11,652 bases of DNA from Lachnoclostridium sp. UBA7482 (GTDB lineage: Bacteria > Bacillota > Clostridia > Lachnospirales > Lachnospiraceae), in the NCBI GenBank assembly GCA_002479645.1, contig DLOO01000022.1:304-11955 (forward strand), given 5' to 3'. Positions 6,941 through 11,652 of this stretch are shown here, piece by piece. A model generated the notes under the pieces. It saw only the letters and a list, made by a program, of their open reading frames with translations, was not told where the DNA came from and did no database searches. The position numbers and the translations under genes are program-made. Within the stretch, counting starts at the first letter, position 1; every line of letters starts with the position of its first letter.

Positions 6941-7603
6941 TTATTCACCGGTAAATTCAACCAGCACGCAATTATTTACGCCCGCAATCTGATTTAATTC
7001 CTCAAGAAATGCGGTATCGTTTTTCTTAACTTTGACCTGTAGGGTAACCTCGGTGGATTCCTTATAGCGGGTCTTGTTTTTTAACTTGCCGGCAAGCCCG
7101 GTAATGACAGCGTTAACCTTTTCAGCCGCCTCGTCCTGATAGCTGATAACCAGCAGATAGGCGCCGCCTGCGGTGCGAAGAAGGGTCAATGCAATATAGA
7201 TAAATGCAAGGAAAATTGAGCCGATGACTGCAAAAGGAACCATACCGGCGCCGGTGGTCAGACCGACAACAACTGCCCAGAACAGAAAACCGACGTCAAG
7301 CGGGTCCTTAATTGCGGAACGGAAACGGATAATACTGAGTGCACCGATGGTTCCGAGAGAAAGCGCCACGCTGGAGCTGATCGTGAGAATAATCATCGCG
7401 GTAATCAGCGATACCATGACAAGCAGTACGGCGAAGTTTTCGCTGTAGCATGCGCCGCGGTAGAAGAAGCGGTATACGATGTAGATGATTGCGGCACAGA
7501 TGACGGTAAAAGTCAGGCACGCAATAATCTGTGCCGGGGTAGTGGAGCTCAGGGAATCTGCCTGCCCCATCAGATTTTTAATCTCGGTTATGTAGTCATT
7601 CAT
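6941..7603 (-). CDS. DUF4956 multi-pass membrane protein
   Basis: This 220-residue protein has about four or five membrane segments (roughly 25-48, 56-75, 77-93, 104-121 and 122-143), then a soluble C-terminal domain (about 148-220). The segment GALSIIRFRSAIKDPLDVGF (87-106) between membrane helices is the hallmark of DUF4956. It is very conserved and carries charged residues (R93, R95, K99, D100, D103) in a membrane context, which suggests a channel, a transporter or a membrane catalytic step. The biochemical function of the family is not known. AGGAG (7614-7610) lies six bases before the ATG. The gene overlaps the end of the VTC gene by eight bases (ATGAATGA), indicating translational coupling. 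Genes of this family are repeatedly found beside VTC-domain and CotH genes, as here. Confidence 0.88.
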   Translation of the reverse strand: MNDYITEIKNLMGQADSLSSTTPAQIIACLTFTVICAAIIYIVYRFFYRGACYSENFAVLLVMVSLITAMIILTISSSVALSLGTIGALSIIRFRSAIKDPLDVGFLFWAVVVGLTTGAGMVPFAVIGSIFLAFIYIALTLLRTAGGAYLLVISYQDEAAEKVNAVITGLAGKLKNKTRYKESTEVTLQVKVKKNDTAFLEELNQIAGVNNCVLVEFTGE

Positions 7604-8372
7604 GACATTCTCCTATCTGTCGCGTGGCGGCTGAAGCCGGATGCGACGGCAAAATGATGTAGTTGGTCCGGAGCTTATCGCAGCATTGGACGAATTTGGA
7701 TACGGCAAGCTTTTGCCCGTTATTTTGCAGGAGCTGTTTTAAGTACATTGGGAAATACCCGCCGTATTTGACTTCCAGGATAACCTCCCGGGAATCGAAA
7801 ATCGGTCGTGTGACCAGATTCGGATCAAACATATCAAGGGTGTTGGTTCCGGCGGCCACCGCCTTATCGAAGGTGATGCGCACCATGGAAAGGGGATGGG
7901 TGTAAGCCTCCCGCTCATACTCAACAATAACGACCGGACGTAAGCCCTTTGTGGTATGCAGCGTGTAAACCTGCTTTGCGAGCGGATGGTCGTACCGTAA
8001 AAGTGATGTGAAATCCCCTGCCAGTATGCCGTCGTAATCCTCACGGGCAATGCGGAGGGAAGACTTCATAATTCGGTCGTCTGCCTTTTCTTTGTTCTCC
8101 AAAACGATATAATCGTCGGAGCCGTTGTAGGCTCGGATGCGGAATTTGTTTCGATGCTGCACGCCGCTGTCCTTTTCCCTGTAAGCGGAATCGAAGGCGT
8201 CGTCCATATACACACTTTGGATTCGATACCCATCCGGGTCAGTCATATTTTTATCCGGCACCAGTATGCCGAGGACCCGCTGCCTCAGCTCCACAAACTG
8301 CGGATAGGTGAGCAGGGTTTTAATCTCATGCCGCTTCGGTCGGTCGACATAGGGATTTTTGTAAAAATGCAT
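7596..8372 (-). CDS. VTC domain protein (polyphosphate polymerase-like)
   Basis: The protein has 258 residues. The VTC domain, a tunnel-shaped triphosphate tunnel metalloenzyme fold, makes polyphosphate from ATP in yeast Vtc4. The expected basic and acidic pairs along the tunnel strands are visible: RHEIKTLL (14-21), KFRIRAY (76-82), VLENKEK (90-96), K103, VIVEYEREAY (148-157), VRITFDK (164-170) and ILEVKYGGYFP (198-208), then SKFVQC (225-230). No membrane segment is seen, so it probably works in the cytoplasm next to the DUF4956 membrane partner. I chose ATG 8372 because a full AAAGGAGG (8392-8385) lies 12 bases upstream and HEIK then comes at the usual distance. The upstream in-frame ATG at 8447 overlaps the -10 hexamer and is upstream of the predicted transcript start. 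Catalysis is inferred from the fold only. Confidence 0.88.
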   Translation of the reverse strand: MHFYKNPYVDRPKRHEIKTLLTYPQFVELRQRVLGILVPDKNMTDPDGYRIQSVYMDDAFDSAYREKDSGVQHRNKFRIRAYNGSDDYIVLENKEKADDRIMKSSLRIAREDYDGILAGDFTSLLRYDHPLAKQVYTLHTTKGLRPVVIVEYEREAYTHPLSMVRITFDKAVAAGTNTLDMFDPNLVTRPIFDSREVILEVKYGGYFPMYLKQLLQNNGQKLAVSKFVQCCDKLRTNYIILPSHPASAATRQIGECHE

Positions 8373-8445
8373 CCTTTCCCGGCACCTCCTTTGGTAAAAG
8401 AACATACATTTCCGCGATTTTTCCCGGGGAAATGCTATGTTTTCC

Positions 8446-8474
8446 ATTATAACTGTTTGTAAAATGCGTGTAAA
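8446..8474 (-). promoter_or_regulatory. Sigma-A promoter of the VTC-DUF4956-CotH operon
   Basis: On the minus strand, TTTACA (8474-8469), a 17-base spacer and TATAAT (8451-8446) form a near-consensus promoter. The predicted start is near 8439, leaving about 65 nt of leader before the ATG at 8372. The -35 lies within the inverted 7-mer GTGTAAA/TTTACAC (8468-8474 with 8491-8497), a possible regulator site. Confidence 0.8.
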
Positions 8475-8515
8475 GGCAAATTCTGTTTTTTTTACACTTT
8501 TTTCTCAAGAGTGTA
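8468..8515. promoter_or_regulatory. Interleaved GTGTA/TACAC half-sites between divergent promoters
   Basis: GTGTAAA (8468-8474) and TTTACAC (8491-8497) are inverted copies 16 bases apart. TACACT (8493-8498) and AGTGTA (8510-8515) are inverted copies 11 bases apart. The first pair covers the leftward -35 and the second abuts the rightward -35. Three copies of the same pentamer in 48 bases suggest a shared regulator, but the half-sites are short and A+T-rich. Confidence 0.4.
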
Positions 8516-8545
8516 TTGACAAAAAGGAATACGCATGTTAATAAT
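8516..8545 (+). promoter_or_regulatory. Sigma-A promoter of the GntR-ABC operon
   Basis: TTGACA (8516-8521) matches the -35 consensus. AATAAT (8540-8545), 18 bases downstream, is the best -10; TTAATA at 16 bases is an alternative. The predicted start is near 8552, inside the palindrome at 8543-8567. The leader is about 70 nt. Confidence 0.7.
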
Positions 8546-8567
8546 GTATATATCCAACATATACATT
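8543..8567. promoter_or_regulatory. Probable GntR operator AATGTATAT-N7-ATATACATT
   Basis: A perfect 9-bp inverted repeat with a 7-base centre overlaps the -10 element and the predicted start of the GntR operon. YtrA-type GntR repressors usually bind palindromes at their own promoters, so autoregulation is the natural reading. Binding by the encoded regulator is inferred, not shown. Confidence 0.65.
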
Positions 8568-8620
8568 TGGGAAGATGGAATAAAGGGACGCCTTTATTTT
8601 ACGACGATTGGAGAACATTC

Positions 8621-9004
8621 ATGAATATTATTATCAGTAATTCTTCCGGTGAGCCTATTTACAGCCAGATAGTGAACCAGATTAAGGCGCAGATTATTGA
8701 CGGAACACTCCCCGACGGAATGGCGATTCCGTCCATGAGAAGTCTGGCGATGCAGTTACGAATCAGTGTTATTACGACAAAGAGGGCTTATGAGGAGCTG
8801 GAGCGCGAGGGATTTATCGAGTCCTATACCGGAAAGGGGAGTTTCGTAAAAGGACAGAATAGGGAACTGCTTCGAGAGATGAATTTGAGAGAGACGGAGG
8901 GCTTAATCGAAAAGGCAGTGAAGAAGGCGAAAATGTGTGACCTGACCCTTGAAGAATTGCAGTCTCTTGTGAAAATCTATTATGGAGGAAACGACAATGA
9001 GTGA
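8621..9004 (+). CDS. GntR family transcriptional regulator, YtrA subfamily
   Basis: This short 127-residue protein has an N-terminal winged helix (about 8-76): GEPIYSQIVNQIKAQIIDGT, then IPSMRSLAMQLRISVITTKR as the helix-turn-helix and YEELEREGFIESYTGKGSFV as the wing. The C-terminal tail (about 80-127) is short, charged and helical, as in YtrA-type regulators that lack a large ligand domain and dimerise through the tail. Such proteins repress the ABC operon they head, and derepression is often triggered by envelope-active compounds. The ATG at 8621 has GGAG (8610-8613) seven bases upstream. The longer frame from TTG 8516 starts on the -35 hexamer and is rejected. The gene overlaps the ATPase gene by eight bases. 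The likely operator is 8543-8567. Confidence 0.92.
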   Translation: MNIIISNSSGEPIYSQIVNQIKAQIIDGTLPDGMAIPSMRSLAMQLRISVITTKRAYEELEREGFIESYTGKGSFVKGQNRELLREMNLRETEGLIEKAVKKAKMCDLTLEELQSLVKIYYGGNDNE

Positions 9005-9875
9005 ATTTGAAAATGCGCTTGAAATTACCGGAATAACAAAGCGTTATGACGGATTTACCCTGGAAAACATCAGTTTTGTTTTGCCGAAGGGGAGCATTAT
9101 GGGCTTTATCGGTCAGAACGGCGCCGGTAAGACAACAACAATCAAGTCATTGCTTAATATTATCGCGGTGGATGAGGGTACCATTAAGATTCTCGGCAAA
9201 GATCACGTGCAGGAGGAAAGGAAGATTAAGGAGGAAATCGCAGTTGTTCTTGACGAACTTCCTTTTGACGACGACCTTACGGCAAAACAAATCGAAACCG
9301 TGTTGAAGCATCTTTACAAGCAATGGGACAACGACCTGTTTTTGAATTATATGGAAAGATTTTCTTTGCCGCTTAAACGAAAGGTCGGCAAGTTTTCTAA
9401 GGGTATGAAAATGAAATTTCAGATTGCAACGGCGCTTTCCCACCATGCAAAACTTCTGATTATGGACGAGGCGACTGCCGGTCTTGATCCGGTAGTGCGA
9501 AATGAAATGCTCGACATTTTTATGGAGTTTTTGCAGGATGAGGAGCACAGCATTTTTATGAGCTCCCATATTACTACGGATATTGAGAAGATTGCGGACA
9601 TGGTAACCTTCATTGATCGCGGGAAAGTGCTTCTGACCGGTGTGAAGGATGAGATTCTGATGCAGCACGGTCTTATGAAGTGCACGATCGAACAGTATCG
9701 GAAGCTGTCGAAGGACGACTTTATCAGCGCGCGTCTTTCCGAAGTCGGCGTAACCGTTATGGTAAATGACCGGGAGGGGATGCGTCAGGCTTATCCGGAG
9801 ACAGTAATCGACCCGGCGACTCTCGAGGAGATTTTACAGTATTATGTGAATCGCAGCAAAAAGGAGTGGAGCTGA
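8997..9875 (+). CDS. ABC transporter ATP-binding protein
   Basis: This 292-residue ATPase should power the two membrane subunits encoded next. Visible motifs are Walker A GQNGAGKTT (39-47), a signature loop read as FSKGMKMK (133-140) in place of the classical LSGGQ, Walker B LLIMDEAT (153-160), D-loop AGLD (161-164) and switch H191. The Q-loop region reads VVLDELPFDDDL without the usual glutamine. Residues beyond about 215 form a C-terminal extension typical of ABC-2 exporters. I chose ATG 8997, since GGAGG (8984-8988) lies eight bases upstream; the in-frame ATG at 8982 overlaps that ribosome binding site. The start overlaps the regulator by eight bases and the stop overlaps the next ATG by one base, so expression is tightly coupled. 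The exported substrate cannot be told from sequence. Confidence 0.93.
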   Translation: MSEFENALEITGITKRYDGFTLENISFVLPKGSIMGFIGQNGAGKTTTIKSLLNIIAVDEGTIKILGKDHVQEERKIKEEIAVVLDELPFDDDLTAKQIETVLKHLYKQWDNDLFLNYMERFSLPLKRKVGKFSKGMKMKFQIATALSHHAKLLIMDEATAGLDPVVRNEMLDIFMEFLQDEEHSIFMSSHITTDIEKIADMVTFIDRGKVLLTGVKDEILMQHGLMKCTIEQYRKLSKDDFISARLSEVGVTVMVNDREGMRQAYPETVIDPATLEEILQYYVNRSKKEWS

Positions 9876-10615
9876 TGAAGGGATTAGTTTACAGAGAGTG
9901 GATATTGTCCCGAAAGATTATCTTTGCAATCTTTTCGGTGGGAGTGCTTTTTGGAAGCGTCGGTTTTCTTATTCTCCTAAGCGCGAAAGTGGGAAATCTG
10001 TCGCTGCTTCCTCCGGAAAATGCAGTTGATACGACAGTTTTATCCTACGTTATGTCGGTAGCCCCCTGCCTGATTATGATGTTCTCGGCTATCGGAGCAT
10101 CTACCGTGATTTTCCGCGATGCGAAGACCCGATGGATGACCTATTCGCATGTACTGCCGGCAACTCCGGTGCAAAGCGTACTGTCGAGATATTGTTTGGC
10201 GGGGCTGGTTCTTCCCATAGCGCTGCTTGCCGGTATGGTTAATGTGCTTGTCATTCGCGGAACAGAAGCGAAGGAAATCGACGGCTACATTATCAGAGCA
10301 ATTTTACTGGGAATGGCAGTTGTGTGTATCGCGCTTGCGATTGAAATTCCGCTTGCCTTAAAATATAAGGAAGTCAATGCGGTAATGGTAAGAATGGCGA
10401 TTCCCGCCATGCTCGCATTTACCGGCGGATTTGTGTTTTTGATGAATAAGGCAAGCAAGCTGGTAGGCGATCCGGACAAGGCGTTTGTGGTATTGGTTGA
10501 TTGGATGAAGAAGTTTATGGATAAGGGAGTCTGGGCATTTATCCTTCTGATACCGATTTCGCTGGGAATCAGTTTTTATATCAGCCTGAGAATCTATAAA
10601 GGGGAGGAACGCTGA
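9875..10615 (+). CDS. ABC-2 type transporter permease subunit (first)
   Basis: This 246-residue membrane protein starts MKGLVYREWILSRKIIFAIF, with a short cytoplasmic amphipathic start and then about six membrane segments (roughly 15-37, 57-80, 107-125, 140-160, 175-195 and 221-241). This is the ABC-2 permease layout. The segment DAKTRWMTYSHVLPATPVQS, between helices two and three, matches the cytoplasmic coupling loop of the family. It probably pairs with the next gene product and the upstream ATPase as an exporter. ATG 9875 overlaps the ATPase stop (TGATG), with AAGGAG (9861-9866) eight bases upstream. A GTG at 9866 would add three residues and lies on the ribosome binding site. Substrate unknown. 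Confidence 0.88.
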   Translation: MKGLVYREWILSRKIIFAIFSVGVLFGSVGFLILLSAKVGNLSLLPPENAVDTTVLSYVMSVAPCLIMMFSAIGASTVIFRDAKTRWMTYSHVLPATPVQSVLSRYCLAGLVLPIALLAGMVNVLVIRGTEAKEIDGYIIRAILLGMAVVCIALAIEIPLALKYKEVNAVMVRMAIPAMLAFTGGFVFLMNKASKLVGDPDKAFVVLVDWMKKFMDKGVWAFILLIPISLGISFYISLRIYKGEER

Positions 10616-11355
10616 TGATTGGTTTAATATATAAGGACTTGATTCTGATTAAGAAAAGTCTGCTGCAAATCGGATTGGTTACCATCGCATTTTTGCTTCC
10701 GTTACTGCTTCCTTTCTCAAAGGTCTTTGCCGAACAGGGAGACGAGGCCGTTCGTATGCTGCTTCCGTTTATTACATTTGTGTGCTTTATTGCAAGCTTT
10801 TTAATCATGTCCATGTTTGAGCAGGGGAATTTTGATAAGGATGAGAGGAAGGTTTGGATTTCTTATGTGTGCGCGCTTCCGGGAGGATGTTATAAGCATA
10901 TCGGAGCCAAATACATCATTTCTCTTGTGATGCATATGGTTTACTTTGCAATCTGTTTCCTGGTTGATACCGTCTTCTGCAAGGTGAACGATATCGACGG
11001 AAATCACCTGATGATTTACGGCATCCTTGTTTTGGCAGGAATTACCTTCAAGGCGATTGAGATACCGTTCTTCATTCGCTTCGGAATTAAAAACGGAAAC
11101 AATATCAAGACGATGGTTATGATGCTTTTGATAATGGGCGTTATCGTTTTTCTTCTTTTCGGCGATTCGGAATTTTTTCTGAAGTTTATGGATATGGGAA
11201 ATCTTCTTAAATGGCTTACGGAAAAAATACTGGCATTTGGGAAAGCAAATAAGTACCGGATGGCGTTGAAATATTCGGCGATTGTGCTGGGGGCGTACCT
11301 GGTATCGTTTTTGATATCCTGCCGGTTGTTTCGGACGGTTGCCGACGAGGCGTAA
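10615..11355 (+). CDS. ABC-2 type transporter permease subunit (second)
   Basis: This 246-residue protein has the same length and topology as its neighbour and is probably the other half of a heterodimeric membrane domain. It opens MIGLIYKDLILIKKSLLQIG, typical of ABC2_membrane_5-type subunits. A first membrane span follows at about 15-36, then a second (49-68), a cytoplasmic loop with DERKVWISYVCALPGG that parallels the coupling loop of the first subunit, and about four more spans. The ATG overlaps the previous stop by one base (TGATG), with GGAGG (10603-10607) seven bases upstream. It is the last intact gene of the operon. No convincing rightward terminator follows. Confidence 0.88.
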   Translation: MIGLIYKDLILIKKSLLQIGLVTIAFLLPLLLPFSKVFAEQGDEAVRMLLPFITFVCFIASFLIMSMFEQGNFDKDERKVWISYVCALPGGCYKHIGAKYIISLVMHMVYFAICFLVDTVFCKVNDIDGNHLMIYGILVLAGITFKAIEIPFFIRFGIKNGNNIKTMVMMLLIMGVIVFLLFGDSEFFLKFMDMGNLLKWLTEKILAFGKANKYRMALKYSAIVLGAYLVSFLISCRLFRTVADEA

Positions 11356-11375
11356 GGTGTTGCCATTTAATAAAA

Positions 11376-11495
11376 ATGCCGTTTGCGGCAAAAATATTAG
11401 ATGAACTCAGGTACAGAGGCTATTATGACGAAAATGGTTATTTGATGATGGGCGTGAAGGAATTTTTATTGGATGCAAACAGCCTGCTTATCTGA
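11376..11495 (+). CDS. Short unrecognised reading frame (39 aa), probable gene remnant
   Basis: From ATG 11376 the frame reads MPFAAKILDELRYRGYYDEN and continues to a TGA at 11493-11495. The composition looks protein-like, with acidic, basic and aromatic residues in the KILDELRYRGYYDENGYL part, but I do not recognise a family. No ribosome binding site is visible, and the start lies in a short hairpin (11377-11390). It is more likely a fragment of a longer gene joined here than a true small protein. Confidence 0.25.
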   Translation: MPFAAKILDELRYRGYYDENGYLMMGVKEFLLDANSLLI

Positions 11496-11553
11496 ATACA
11501 ATAGCAACATCCGTGCAAGCCAGATGTTCCCCAAAGCCAAAGGAGAATATGCT

Positions 11554-11646
11554 ATGGCAGTACAATACAACGAAATACAGGAATTGCTAAGGAGGCGTTC
11601 TGACCTTCATATTTCTATCATTGCTGCCTTTATCCTGAATCCGTGA
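11554..11646 (+). pseudogene. Fragment resembling the N-terminus of a Fic-family protein, frame-disrupted
   Basis: AGGAG (11541-11545) is well spaced from ATG 11554, which opens MAVQYNEIQELLRRRSDLH and stops after 30 residues. The start resembles the N-terminus of a group of Fic-domain proteins that I recall continuing with LLPYDG-like and KYLYVRKR-like segments. After SDLH the reading shifts: bases 11622-11652 can be read in other frames with pieces of such a continuation, as if small insertions had broken the gene. The window ends before the Fic domain would begin, so the assignment rests on memory of a short N-terminal pattern. Confidence 0.35.
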
Positions 11647-11652
11647 GACTTA

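Larger units (their letters stand above)
11356..11652. other. Degraded tail region without an intact gene
   Basis: These 297 bases follow the ABC operon and hold only the two short frames described separately. Different frames have coding character in turn. The frame containing ATG 11554 stays open upstream to at least 11473 (ATG) and reads NSNIRASQMFPKAKGEYAMA before it. This pattern suits a decayed accessory gene region or errors near a sequence end. A 5-bp hairpin (TGCCG-TTTG-CGGCA, 11377-11390) is followed by A residues on the plus strand, so it would only work as a leftward terminator. Confidence 0.45.

Noticed and set aside
8373..8447. 25-residue N-terminal extension of the VTC protein from ATG 8447
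   Set aside because: The ATG overlaps the -10 hexamer and precedes the predicted transcript start. The strong AAAGGAGG lies inside the extension, before ATG 8372.
8516..8620. N-terminal extension of the GntR regulator from TTG 8516
   Set aside because: The codon is part of the TTGACA promoter element, and the extension crosses the operator. GGAG lies correctly before ATG 8621.
11377..11390. Hairpin TGCCG-TTTG-CGGCA as the terminator of the ABC operon
   Set aside because: The stem is only 5 bp and is followed by A residues on the plus strand. A T-tract exists only for leftward transcription, where no gene is seen.
1..11652. CRISPR array, tRNA, rRNA or intact insertion sequence
   Set aside because: No regularly spaced repeats, cloverleaf-like segments, rRNA-like sequence or transposase frame was found on reading both strands.

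Overview
The window looks like a piece of a chromosome from a Gram-positive, anaerobic Clostridia-type bacterium, most likely Lachnospiraceae. This is inference from gene families (an FKBP/trigger-factor-like lipoprotein, YitT, and a VTC/DUF4956/CotH cluster), strong AGGAGG-type ribosome binding sites and consensus sigma-A promoters. No rRNA, tRNA, CRISPR array or intact insertion sequence was seen.

Layout. (1) 1-598, minus: 5' part of an L-fucose/L-arabinose isomerase-family gene, cut by the left edge. The first 22 bases are an exact inverted copy of bases 297-318 and look like a fold-back or assembly artefact. (2) 599-954: divergent intergenic region with a near-perfect promoter, operator-like palindrome and leader stem-loop for the isomerase gene, an unexplained 11-bp inverted repeat, and a weak candidate promoter for the rightward genes. 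(3) 955-4403, plus: a lipoprotein peptidyl-prolyl isomerase, pyruvate kinase and a YitT-family membrane protein, ending at a bidirectional terminator (4445-4477). (4) 4487-8372, minus: a three-gene unit transcribed leftward, VTC-domain protein then DUF4956 membrane protein then a large membrane-anchored CotH-kinase protein. (5) 8373-8620: a compact divergent promoter region with two good sigma-A promoters and several interleaved inverted repeats. (6) 8621-11355, plus: a tightly coupled operon of a YtrA-like GntR regulator, an ABC ATPase and two ABC-2 permease subunits. (7) 11356-11652: degraded-looking sequence with two short reading frames, one resembling the start of a Fic-family protein.

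How the genes work together. Pyruvate kinase is central glycolysis. The lipoprotein probably folds exported proteins. The GntR-ABC-permease unit is a self-regulated exporter or envelope-stress cassette: the regulator's probable operator covers its own start site. The VTC-DUF4956-CotH unit is the most interesting part: a predicted polyphosphate-polymerase-like cytoplasmic domain protein, a multi-pass membrane protein and an extracytoplasmic kinase-like protein, translated from one message. It suggests an uncharacterised envelope polymer or phospho-transfer pathway. Half-sites in the shared promoter region raise the possibility that the GntR regulator also touches this operon.
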